Part shown: in pieces, positions 1 to 10,774 of the stretch
Layout: every line of letters starts with the position of its first letter
Numbering within the stretch: the stretch's first letter is position 1
Source of the DNA: Elysia marginata
Taxonomy: Eukaryota; Mollusca; Gastropoda; Plakobranchidae
Length of the DNA stretch: 21,346 nucleotides
Assembly: GCA_019649035.1 (NCBI GenBank)
Contig: BMAT01011081.1
Span: 44,698-66,043, forward strand
Direction: 5' to 3'
Translations under genes and position numbers: made by a program
The notes under the pieces: model-generated
Told to the model about the DNA's origin: nothing
Database searches by the model: none
The model's input: the letters and a program-made list of their open reading frames with translations, nothing else

Positions 1-1960
<1,960 letters not shown>

Positions 1961-4219
1961 ATGCCATCCACCATGAGGCGAAGTATGGATCGAGATGGGT
2001 CCCCTCTTAGTAAGAGATCTAGGTCTGCATATGCACCTGACATGGACATGATAAGAGATAGAATGAGTCCACCTGATTTCGATAGACGAAGCAGTCACCA
2101 TAGCCATAGGGGTTATGAACCAAGAGATGCGCCTTCAGGTCCCCCCTACCGCTCAGAATTCATAGTTCATGATGGACCCCCACCTCCTCGACAGTATGAG
2201 AGTCGTGGAGATCCACCATCTAGTGCACCATACCAACCACCTCCCCGCTGGCCTCCTGAGAACAATGACTATCGATCCCTTTACATCAGCGGCATTCCAA
2301 GCAAAGTTACAGACCAGGTGCTGCGTGACTGTCTTATTGACAATTATAAAAGGTTTGGAGAGATGAATGTTAAGGTAACAATGTCAGGGGATCAGCGTGT
2401 AGCTTACTTGAATTATCGTTATCCTGAAGATGCAAAAGAAGCCTTAATGAAAGGTATTAAATTTTTGTTTGATCGAGAACTCAAAATAAACCCTGTCTTT
2501 AACAAAAGGCGAAGTCCAAATCGTTCTGCTCCACCAAGTAGTAGCAGTAGACCACCAGCAGAACCATTTTATCCCCCAAGGCATTCACCACCCCCATATG
2601 AAAGGCGTCCTATGCCACCTGATGGTCCCATGTATAGTAGGGATACCTATAGACCAGGCCCCCCTCTTAGCAGTGGTAGTGGTCCTCATGACAGTGATAG
2701 AAAAAATGAAAAGTTTCCTTACCATTTAGATCATGTTGATCCAGAGTATGATGACAAAGCAACAAGGACACTGTTTGTTGGCAATCTTGATGTAAACATA
2801 ACTGATTTTGACTTACGCCAAATTTTTGGAGAATTTGGCTTGGTAGAGGATGTAGATATTAAAAGGCCTGTGCGCAACACTGGAAATGCATACGCATTTA
2901 TCAAGTACATTAATCTCGACTGTGCACATAGAGCAAAGGTAAAAATGTCTGGGAAGTATATTGGTAGATTTCAATGCAAAATAGGTTATGGAAAAGTCAC
3001 TCCAACAACTGTCGTCTGGGTCGGTGGTCTTGGACCTTGGGTTTCAGTAGAGACACTGGAGCGTGAGTTTGACAGATTTGGTGCTATCCAGCATATCGAG
3101 TGGCCTCGCAATAAAAATTTTGCTTATGTTGTGTATGACAGTATTGATGCAGCAACAGCTGCAACACAAGCAATGCGTGGCTATCCCTTGGGTGGACCTG
3201 ACAAGCGGCTGCGTTTAGACTTCGGAGAAAATGAACATATTAAGCGTAGTCACAGTTTGCCAGATCATCACTATCCCCCACCTCGAGATCAGCGTTTTGT
3301 CCCTCCCCCTGAACGACCACCAGGCCCATGGAGAGAGAGTGCACCTCGTGGCCCCCCAGATGGTCCTCCACCACCTGATAGGCAACGGTATGATGATTGG
3401 TCAAGGGAGAGAGACTACAGAGGCCCTCCACCTGATGGATACCGTGATGATTCTCGGCGCCCAGATTATCATCATGAAAGGGGCCGCAGCCCTGAGCGAA
3501 GGAGAACACGCACACCTGAGTACATCAAACCATACCATGTGAGCAGTCACCGATCCCCTGAACGTAGTAGCCGTGACTACCGTGATGATAGAGGAATGGC
3601 TAGAGATGACGAAAGGCGAATGCAAGAAAGGCGGGATTATAGAGGTGGGAGTCCCAATGGAGACTACATCGAAAACACATGTCGCACTCTCTCTGACCTA
3701 GCCAAGATGCTTCCTGTCGCCTGGAATGGTGCACTCATTTTAAAAAGTTCGGCTTTCGCTACCCGTATGCATGTGGTGAGCGGAGACGTCACTCTGGTTG
3801 ATACTTTGATGAGAGATCCAACGTCTACGGAGTCTCCAGTCCTCAAAATCACCCAGCGCTTGCGCCTTGATCAACCTAAATTAGATGATGTAGGTCGACG
3901 TATTCAGGCTGCGGGACCACATGGCCACTGTATTTTGTTGGCCATGCCGAGCTCCCTCCCCAACTACGAAGATAGTGCTGCTCCTGTGCAGCAGCGGCCT
4001 CTGAAGAATCTGGTCACCTACCTCAAGCAGAAGGAAGCTGCTGGGGTGATTTCCCTTCCCCCGATACCTATCGCTGGCAAGAAAGATGTTGGTGTGCTTC
4101 ATGCCTTCCCACCCTGCGACTTTGGCTTCACATTTCTCCAGCGCTGCGCCCCTAAGCTCTCTCCAGAAACCACGAAGGAGGATTATCTGGTGGTGGTTGT
4201 GGTCAATGGGGCTGCTTAG
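1961..4219 (+). CDS. RBM15: RNA-binding protein 15 / Spenito (three RRMs plus SPOC), complete and intronless
   Basis: This is a 752-residue split-ends-family protein. RBM15/Nito is a nuclear adaptor that binds RNA and brings the METTL3-METTL14 m6A writer (with WTAP, VIRMA and ZC3H13) to targets; it also affects splicing and RNA export. RRM1 is at about 105-177 (RNP2 LYISGI, RNP1 QRVAYLNY). RRM2 is at 269-345 (LFVGNL, NAYAFIKY) and RRM3 at 351-425 (VWVGGL, NFAYVVY), joined by the family signature KIGYGK-TPTT and GGLGPWV. Arg/Ser/Asp/Pro-rich linkers follow (about 426-575). The SPOC domain fills 577-752, with ITQRLRLDQPKLDD at 630, QRPLKNLV at 678 and VLHAFPPC at 712. Length is near fly Spenito and shorter than vertebrate RBM15. 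The ATG at 1961 is the most upstream; the in-frame ATG at 1973 has a much better context (CCACCATGA) and may be the main start. No frameshift or intron is seen. The RBM15 or RBM15B parentage cannot be separated here. Confidence 0.97.
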   Translation: MPSTMRRSMDRDGSPLSKRSRSAYAPDMDMIRDRMSPPDFDRRSSHHSHRGYEPRDAPSGPPYRSEFIVHDGPPPPRQYESRGDPPSSAPYQPPPRWPPENNDYRSLYISGIPSKVTDQVLRDCLIDNYKRFGEMNVKVTMSGDQRVAYLNYRYPEDAKEALMKGIKFLFDRELKINPVFNKRRSPNRSAPPSSSSRPPAEPFYPPRHSPPPYERRPMPPDGPMYSRDTYRPGPPLSSGSGPHDSDRKNEKFPYHLDHVDPEYDDKATRTLFVGNLDVNITDFDLRQIFGEFGLVEDVDIKRPVRNTGNAYAFIKYINLDCAHRAKVKMSGKYIGRFQCKIGYGKVTPTTVVWVGGLGPWVSVETLEREFDRFGAIQHIEWPRNKNFAYVVYDSIDAATAATQAMRGYPLGGPDKRLRLDFGENEHIKRSHSLPDHHYPPPRDQRFVPPPERPPGPWRESAPRGPPDGPPPPDRQRYDDWSRERDYRGPPPDGYRDDSRRPDYHHERGRSPERRRTRTPEYIKPYHVSSHRSPERSSRDYRDDRGMARDDERRMQERRDYRGGSPNGDYIENTCRTLSDLAKMLPVAWNGALILKSSAFATRMHVVSGDVTLVDTLMRDPTSTESPVLKITQRLRLDQPKLDDVGRRIQAAGPHGHCILLAMPSSLPNYEDSAAPVQQRPLKNLVTYLKQKEAAGVISLPPIPIAGKKDVGVLHAFPPCDFGFTFLQRCAPKLSPETTKEDYLVVVVVNGAA

Positions 4220-5635
4220 ATTAATATAAGATGCTGTAGGGAAACCAGGGGTGGAGGGTAATGATCATTCTTTGTTGTTTTATAATTTTAAACATTAATG
4301 TAATTAACATAGGAATCTATAACTAAAGATTCAAAATGTAGGCCTATGCCTAGAGTTAACTTGAGTTTTTAGAAGTTGGAAGGCGGCAGTTAGGTAATGG
4401 AAATGTATAATCATAAATATCTAAGCCCTACTTTTAAATTTTGCAGTACAGTAGAATCTGTACTATGATGTCATTTTTCTGTTACACTTTCAGTACATTT
4501 TTTAAATCCATATTGCTTCCTAACAGATTTTCATCGGCCACTTATTTTGTTAACAATATATCTCTGTCAGCACCCAACTATCTTTTATTTTTAACTGATT
4601 GAGTCCTATGTGCCGCTCCCAGTGAAGCCCCAAGAGCTGTTGGCTCGGTCTATATTAAGATCTAAGGGCTAGGCATAAATACGAAACCATCATAATCTTC
4701 TTTAAATCACAAACATTTTGATATATAACATGATGGCCTTTGAACAATTTTTAGCTGCATAGAACTCTTAAAAACAAAATTAGCATATATATTGCATATT
4801 ATTAAACTTTGGGTTCAAATCTCAGGAGTAGCAGAAGTCGTTTGGCACTTTGGGACTCAATTAGTTTTAAGGTTCACCCTCTATGTTGTAATATTATGTT
4901 AGTGTAAATTCTTATTTTGAAGGGAAAAAATTCACACATTATTAAGAAAAGAAACTAAATCTTGTTAAATTTGCCATGCCTTTGTAAACTTTAGCTGCAT
5001 TTTTTCTTCTCATGCCAACTTGACCTTTTTATAAATTGTAAATGGAACTGGAATGCCAAATACCTCTATAGGATGAGTAATACTAGAGTTTAGATCTTCT
5101 AATGAAAGTTTGTCGTTGTCTATAAATTTGCTGTTAAATCACAGCGCAGTGCATATTGTAGTGGTAATTGTGTCCTATCCTTGAAAAAATCATCTGTTTA
5201 GACTCTGACTGAGTCTTTAGATCCTTTTTTTTTTTGCATAGATGAACTTGAAGTAATGGTTTTACTTTTAACTACTAAGTTGATGCATCAGAACTTTAAA
5301 AGAAGTTTTGTACTTTTCTCTGGACTATTGTCATCGGAATTTTTATTGGTTACTTCTTACTATAACTTTCAATTCTAATTCCGAAATTTAATGTACAAAG
5401 AAAACATTACAAGTGTTATTTGAAGTATACATGCATGTAAATTCTTTAAAGTTTTTGAAGAATTCAAGTATATATATAATCTTTATTTTGTACCGATTTT
5501 TTTTCAATGAAGTATAATAATGAGTATTTTTTAAGGCCTCTGGCATTGAGTCACCAGATCCCAAGAGCTGACTTGATGTCCCCTTTTTTTTAAATCGCCA
5601 CTGTTGTGCAGAGACTGCTGGGTCTGTAGAAACAG
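4220..5635 (+). other. Probable 3' UTR of RBM15
   Basis: This AT-rich sequence follows the RBM15 stop codon and has no open frame of note on either strand. I found no AATAAA between the stop and 5635; the first occurs at 5645-5650. It ends at an exact consensus 5' splice site, so the stretch is best read as the 3' UTR portion of one long exon. It includes an ATTAAA near 4800 that could serve as a weaker poly(A) signal. Confidence 0.5.
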
Positions 5636-5641
5636 GTGAGT
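5633..5641 (+). promoter_or_regulatory. Consensus 5' splice site in the RBM15 3' region
   Basis: CAG|GTGAGT matches the metazoan U1 consensus at all nine positions; the intron would begin at 5636. It lies about 1.4 kb after the RBM15 stop codon. The best downstream partner is the acceptor ending at 8266. Use of the site is inferred only from its strength. Confidence 0.45.
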
Positions 5642-5644
5642 AAC

Positions 5645-5650
5645 AATAAA
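5645..5650 (+). terminator. Candidate RBM15 poly(A) signal
   Basis: This is the first canonical AATAAA after the RBM15 stop codon on the plus strand. A T/G-rich stretch follows at about 5659-5669, where a downstream cleavage element would be expected. It starts ten bases inside the intron defined by the 5' splice site at 5636, so cleavage here and splicing from that site would exclude each other. Confidence 0.45.
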
Positions 5651-5670
5651 AGCAATACATGTATGATGTA

Positions 5671-5829
5671 CAGTGGAATCCTGATAAAGTCAACACCTCT
5701 GGAACGAAAAAAAATGTGTCAACTTAAAACAAGAGTTGGCTTCAACCATTACAAAAATATACAAAATGGGGCTGTTGATTATTAGCAAGAATTTCCCTTA
5801 AAGGTGTTGACTTCAAGTGGATTCCACTG
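5671..5829. mobile_element. pogo/Tigger-like MITE with TA target site
   Basis: The element starts CAGTGGAATCC and ends GGATTCCACTG, with TA directly outside both ends (5669-5670 and 5830-5831). Its terminal inverted repeats run about 29 bases: after the first 11 bases there is a short mismatched patch, then AAGTCAACACCT matches again. At 159 bp it has no coding capacity. TA duplication and a CAGTGG terminus are typical of non-autonomous pogo/Tigger-type Tc1/mariner elements; the exact family is not identified. Confidence 0.8.
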
Positions 5830-6058
5830 TACTTCTGCACTATTAACTAAAAATCTATCTACATGTAATTGTTATAATATTAATTTACATTACACTGCCA
5901 ATGACTTTTATCCAAAATATGCATTTTATTTTTTTTTCATACGCTGTTTATCTTTTGCTCTAAATATCCCCTTGTACCCAATAAGAGACATATATATTTC
6001 TTTGAAAGTTTAAAAACTTTGGACCGAGATGTATTGAGGCGGTGGATATTGCGTTTGT

Positions 6059-6204
6059 CTATCAAAATGGCGGACACTCCCTGAACTAAGAGTAAAACTC
6101 TTTTTTTGCAATGAGTCAATATGACCCTTCTTCACAAAGAGTACGATTGATTTGTTGCACAAGAGTTCTATTCTAATTTCCTGGTGATTCCGCCATTTTG
6201 ATAG
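6059..6204. repeat. 146-bp palindromic foldback element
   Basis: A perfect 16-bp inverted repeat (CTATCAAAATGGCGGA at 6059-6074, its complement at 6189-6204) continues inward as an imperfect match to about 6100 and 6163, and weakly through the centre. The whole segment can therefore fold on itself. It resembles a palindromic MITE, although no clean target-site duplication was found. Each arm carries a YY1-like core (AAAATGGCGG) facing the other. Confidence 0.7.
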
Positions 6205-7228
6205 GAACTATTCCACTTCTAGGAACAAAATACCTTTATTTTGATTTATGTTCGTTCTCTGATTGCAATGAACTATTTGGTTAACAACTCACTTTATGTT
6301 TTAATTAATAATCTAATAATTTTCCATCTACTCTCCCTTTTTTGTGTAGTCTTGGCAAACTGACCATAACCCTTGTTGTGCATGTCCTTTTTTTTTAATC
6401 CTTTAGGTGCTGCTTTATGAGTTGTTATCAAGACAGTCTGTTCATAGCTGACAAAGTGCTTCCTCTCTGTAAGTTTTGTTTCCTTCATAATTGTCTGTAA
6501 AATTTAAATCTTCAGGTCAAATTAAGTTCACGCAATTTTTTATTCAATTGTAAACTAATTTTTACTGTGTAGTCCATTTAATTTGACGTCCGCCTTGATT
6601 TGGTATACTTTTAGTTTCTAAAAATTCCTTATATAAAATGTTACATTTCTGTTTAGATACACATGCAGTCCGGATTATTTCTTTCAGTTTGATTTACTTT
6701 TTCTAGTATGACATTGAACTGTGTCATAATTATTCTGTCATCTGCTGTGTTTTCACAGTTCCCATTTTCTCCAACTCATAATAAACTTTGTCATCTCCTT
6801 AACCACCAAGTGTTTTTTAACTTATATATCTTGCATATTCCTTTTCGGGAAGGAAAGTTTGTTGATTTTTTTCCAAAGAATCAAACAAAAATTACAGTGC
6901 TGTCAGTTTAGGGGCAAGTGTGGCACCCCTCTGAATAGGGTTTATTTGGGTCCCATGGTCGATTTTCAGATTTGTTGAAATTATGAAAAATTTATCCTTT
7001 TCTCAACACTGGCACTGGATTTTTCATTCTCAGGCACCTATATGAGTATTTTTTTTCATAATTTTGAAAAAAAAGATTTTCACCAAAACGCTATATTAGA
7101 ATGTTATTACAATAGGAAAAACTAAACCCTTTAGCGCATAGCATAAGTTATCACCCATATATTATAAACCCTAGTCTGCAATGTACTTTGGAAACATTCC
7201 GCTTTCGAAGTGTCAAGACACCGTTCTC

Positions 7229-7394
7229 GATTTTGTCAGAAGCTTTTTTTTTTAATATTTTTGTTTGTTTTTGTTTAACAAATCATTTTCTTGAATAAAA
7301 GTACTTTTTGGCATTTTTATCTTTTAATTATGCAAACTCAAAACTTTATTGAAAAAAATCTAAAATAGCAGGTAAAAATGCTTCTGACAAAATT
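7229..7394. repeat. Short inverted repeat
   Basis: TTTTGTCAGAAGC at 7231-7243 is matched in inverted orientation by GCTTCTGACAAAA at 7380-7392, about 135 bases apart. The similarity does not clearly continue outward. It could be the worn end of another foldback element or chance. Confidence 0.35.
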
Positions 7395-7488
7395 TTTTAA
7401 TTGACTGTTGTAAGCGATAGCGTTTTCTTTTACAGAATGCAAATCCATTGTTTACTATTTTTATCCAATAATACGGCTACAACAATCG

Positions 7489-7502
7489 GTGACCATGGTA
7501 AC
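7489..7502. promoter_or_regulatory. RFX X-box-like site
   Basis: GTGACC-AT-GGTAAC fits the X-box pattern GTNRCC, short spacer, RGYAAC, bound by RFX factors, often in ciliary gene promoters. It is a near-perfect palindrome. No promoter or gene start is recognised close by, so it may be fortuitous or part of a repeat. Confidence 0.3.
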
Positions 7503-7623
7503 CAAACATTGGAAATGATAAAATGAACGTTCTTCTGTGATTTTTGTCCCCCTGACATTATTTTGAAACACAAAAATTAGATCTTATCACAAAAAAGAAA
7601 GAATTGCGTCTCTAGAGCTGCCG

Positions 7624-7803
7624 CACTGGCCCTTAAGTCAAAGTTCTTGGGAACAGCCAATTAAGTTCAAAATATCAAAACTTTGAGTTCAGGCTAGTTT
7701 ACAAAGAAATTAAAATACTTCAATTAGAAAAAAAAAGACTCAAGTTATCCATTTATAAATATGAGATGTATGAGTTGGGAGTAAACTTAAGTAGACTCCA
7801 CTG
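7624..7803. mobile_element. Decayed pogo-like MITE
   Basis: The right end reads CTTAAGTAGACTCCACTG, closely matching the right end of the element at 5671-5829 (CTTCAAGTGGATTCCACTG). The left end (CACTGGCCCTTAAGT) is a worn inverted counterpart, and inner AACTTTGAGTTC and GACTCAAGTT also pair. No TA flanks remain. It has no open frame. Confidence 0.4.
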
Positions 7804-8135
7804 TGGCTTAAGTGTCAAAAGACTTATTGAGTTTGTATAATATGAGGTGTCAATGGATTTTTAACGATGGCAATTTCTTTCCCTCTCCAATTGTGAAAAA
7901 GTTTAGCAAAATTTTGATCAGTGGCCCTTACTAAGTCTAGAATTTGCTCTAGTCTTGCTTATAATTTGTTTTAGATAAATTATGTCTAGTTAATCAGTGT
8001 TTACTAGTACTGTACTAGATTCCTTAATAAAAGCGGGTCAGTTTTCAACTCTAGTCAACTGATGAATTAAGTGAAACATTTTTTTTCTTTTCTTAGATGA
8101 GATTCACTTTTTTAAGACTGATCCTCAGCAGTTAA

Positions 8136-8153
8136 TCTCAAGTGGACTCCACT
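8136..8153. mobile_element. Solo pogo-like terminus
   Basis: TCTCAAGTGGACTCCACT matches the right termini at 5811-5829 and 7786-7803. I could not find a convincing inverted partner upstream, so this is a fragment of the same repeat family. Confidence 0.35.
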
Positions 8154-8240
8154 AAGCACCATGGTTGATGTGTTTTTATTTACTTTAAATCAGATGAAAG
8201 GGAAGCATTTAAACAAAACAAAGTTTCACTGTGATGTAAT

Positions 8241-8266
8241 TTTTTTTCCCTCTTTCCCTCTTGCAG
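8241..8266 (+). promoter_or_regulatory. Strong candidate 3' splice site
   Basis: A nearly pure pyrimidine tract (T-run, then CCCTCTTTCCCTC) runs into TTGCAG, ending at 8266. It is the strongest acceptor seen downstream of RBM15 and could receive the donor at 5636. Whether it belongs to an RBM15 transcript or another RNA is not shown by the sequence. Confidence 0.4.
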
Positions 8267-8740
8267 TTTCTTGGGAACTGGAAAGCTGATCTATAGCCCC
8301 AGCAGTTTTACAGAGAATTCAGTCAAGCGCCTGAATTGGATTTCAAGCATCAGTGGCTCTTGTTTTTGTTTTTTTTACATTTCTTGAACAAGACAAGGAC
8401 GTGTGTTGAAAATGAAAGTGTAGACAACAGTGCAACTATTGAAAGTGTTAGATCTGATGTGGGTAGTTTTCTCTGTGTTCAAAAAGGTGTGTGTTACAAG
8501 TGCTCTAGTTTTGGTGATTTAATGGAATGGTTTTAGGGAAGATTTTCATGCATTTTTTAATACATTTTTCTGTGAGCCCTGTGGACCAAATTTCTCACCC
8601 GTCAAACTGATTCTGCCCACTGGATTTGATATTCATTTTCTGATGTTTGCAATTAATTAATTGTACTTTGACCTAATAATGATTTCAGTGCATGAGCTTT
8701 CTCTTTATTTTACTATAATAAAAAAGATTCATTAAAGAAG
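8267..8740 (+). other. Candidate terminal non-coding exon
   Basis: It starts after the acceptor at 8266 and reaches an AATAAA at 8717-8722. The longest plus frame inside (8336-8536, up to 66 codons) has biased, low-complexity content and no family resemblance, so a non-coding exon is more likely than a coding one. If joined to RBM15, its exon junction would lie about 1.4 kb beyond the stop codon. Inference only. Confidence 0.25.
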
Positions 8741-10774
8741 TGAAAGGGAGACGGTTCTACTCGAAAGAAAAAAAGAAGATAAAACAAAATTTGTCTTTAT
8801 CAAAGCTTTCCGCTATGGTGTAGGTAATTTCTCTTTTACCAGAGGGTCGTCAGCTGAACTCTTTCAGGAGAAGTCTGTGTCGAGTGGAATTAACTAGCAC
8901 CTTATTCATTTTGATCAAAGACTTCTTAACACTTTAACTTCTAAGTGAAAATGAAGTGTATCCTAACCTGTCTCGGTATACAGTGGAAACCTCTAAAACT
9001 GGAGTCTTATAATCCAAATTTCTTAATTTTCAAAGTTTTTTAGATGTGAGTGTTTTTTTATCTTTTTGACTTTGTTAGATTTGAACTCGTAGTTATAAAA
9101 TTTCATTCTCTTGGTTCAAACTTTATATTGAAGTTGTTCTTGTAATCCCTAGCAGTTTTACTTCTTTAACTCTATAGCAATGGCTGGACGCTGCCGGCGT
9201 CCGGTGTGTAGTCATAACTAAGATGGGGAGAAAGACAATGTACAAATAAAACTATGAAATAGTTTGACCCCGGAAGTTGATTATAGCATATTGAATTTCC
9301 AAGAGAAGCTAAATTGAACTGTTTTAGCGATTTTTGCAGCGATCTAGAAGTTACAACCGCACATGTAGATCTCGGCTTAGATTTAGATCTAGAAAAATTA
9401 CGTGCAGAAGTATGAGATAATTACATAAGAGCTAAAGCCGAAAATTTTTTTGATTAACACTCACTGCACAAAGTTGCCATCCTAGAACCTTCAATGAGGT
9501 GTGTGTGTGTGTCAGATCCACGGAATAAGTTTAGTAAATGAACCGGGTCCTGTGAGTATAATTAGAATTCTCTTAATTCCAAGTTTTACTTTCTTCCCAC
9601 AGAATTCGGATTATGACCATGAGGTTTCCACTGTATCAGAACTTGTCGTAATATACTGTGAAAAATGTATGAAACCAAATGTGTTAGGAGGCATTGTTCT
9701 CGAGGGGTGAGATTCGCTTGTAAAGGAGAAATTACTTCAGTTGGTTTATAAATCCACACTTATCACTGATTACAAAGAGTGGCCATGCAGTGATTTCATA
9801 ATGTGCATGACTTTTTTTAAATTGCTTTTAATTCACTATTGTGTTGGAAACGCCAGTGCTAGGGTTTTTCTGATGACAAATGTTCCATAGTTCCTGTTAT
9901 GTTGATATGGAGTGGTGAAAATATTTGTGTGTAGTTATATTTGCTTTATCATAATCCCTGCCTTTTTTGTGTCAGAATTGGACATATTTTTTTAGTTTCA
10001 AAACTTTTCTTTCTTAGTGTCTGACCTTGTAGTGAATTTTGTAACCTTGTGTAGCTTTAGTTTTTCTCTCATATAATAAACTATATACTCAGCAGTCTCA
10101 ATTTTAATGTAATTTTTGCAAACTGACTACTCGTTTCCTTAATGTGGTATATAATAAGGCAATGATTGGCCACAAATCAAAAGTCAAGATGAGAAAGAAG
10201 TTGTCAAGTTACAATTTCAGTTGATCCGTTATGAAAACTGCAATCGAAAAACGTTTAGCAGATGTTGGTTTTCAAATGTCTTCAAAGTGTTTCTGAAATT
10301 ATTGATTGAAAGTGGGAAACACAAAACATTTAGGGTTTTCTCAAGAATTTTGGGTAAAGCATTCTAAATATCACATTCAGTTGAAAAAATATGGAGGTGT
10401 ATTTTACAAAGGTGGTGATAGCAAAGTTTGGATATATTTGATCACCATAAACAAAAGTGGATTCCTAAAACATTGTACTTTTTTGTTTTCTAAACAGTCC
10501 CAATGTGTGGTTCAAATTTGAAACTTTTTTTTAACAAGCATTGTGATTCCAAATACTTTTGGTCCTTTCTTAACTTTGTTAAACTTTTAACTTTAAGCCG
10601 TTCAGTGAAAACTCATGCAGAGGAATAATGACTCTGGTTTAACTTTGGTTTTTTTTCTTCCTCATTTGGACTGGGTCGAAAACAAAAATGTGTGTCTGAC
10701 ATTCCTGAAATAAGTAAAGTGAAATGTTCTGGAACTTGGCAGAGAGTGTTATTTGCTCTCAACATATTGTGCAG
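8741..10774. other. AT-rich non-coding tract with one MITE
   Basis: Apart from the element at 8981-9633 I see no gene here. It holds a small GC-rich hairpin at 9186-9202 (GGACGC paired with GCGTCC), a seven-unit GT repeat at 9499-9512 inside the MITE, and an AATAAA at 10075-10080 in T-rich context that could end a longer transcript. Open frames on both strands are short and unlike known proteins. Confidence 0.5.
8981..9633. mobile_element. 653-bp pogo/Tigger-like non-autonomous element
   Basis: It starts CAGTGGAAACCTC and ends GAGGTTTCCACTG, a perfect 13-bp terminal inverted repeat flanked by TA on both sides (8979-8980 and 9634-9635). Inside the ends, TTATAATCCAAATT on the left pairs imperfectly with AATTCGGATTATGA on the right. 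No transposase frame is present. The first nine bases (CAGTGGAAT or CAGTGGAAA) nearly match the 159-bp element at 5671, but the interiors differ, so it may be a different subfamily. Confidence 0.78.

Larger units (their letters stand above)
5636..8266 (+). other. Inferred intron or intergenic tract rich in MITE relics
   Basis: It is bounded by a consensus donor at 5636 and a strong acceptor ending at 8266. No coding frame is seen inside. It holds a TA-flanked MITE (5671-5829), a 146-bp palindrome (6059-6204), an inverted repeat (7229-7394), an RFX X-box-like site (7489-7502), a decayed pogo-like element (7624-7803) and a solo end of the same type (8136-8153). The concentration of transposon relics fits non-coding DNA, whether intronic or intergenic. 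Confidence 0.35.

Noticed and set aside
2169..4102. Several open frames overlapping RBM15 on both strands (for example 3231-3542 plus, 3240-3515 minus)
   Set aside because: They are shadows of a strongly supported coding region; their content mirrors its repetitive Pro/Arg/Asp codons.
4812..4823. GGTTCAAATCTC resembling a tRNA B box
   Set aside because: No A box or cloverleaf could be built around it, so it is neither a tRNA gene nor a convincing tRNA-derived SINE.
8336..8536. 66-codon plus-strand frame
   Set aside because: It has low-complexity Phe/Leu content followed by unremarkable residues, no domain and no conserved context visible.
9501..9710. 69-codon plus-strand frame at the GT repeat
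   Set aside because: It straddles the right end of the 653-bp MITE and starts within a microsatellite, so it is unlikely to be coding.
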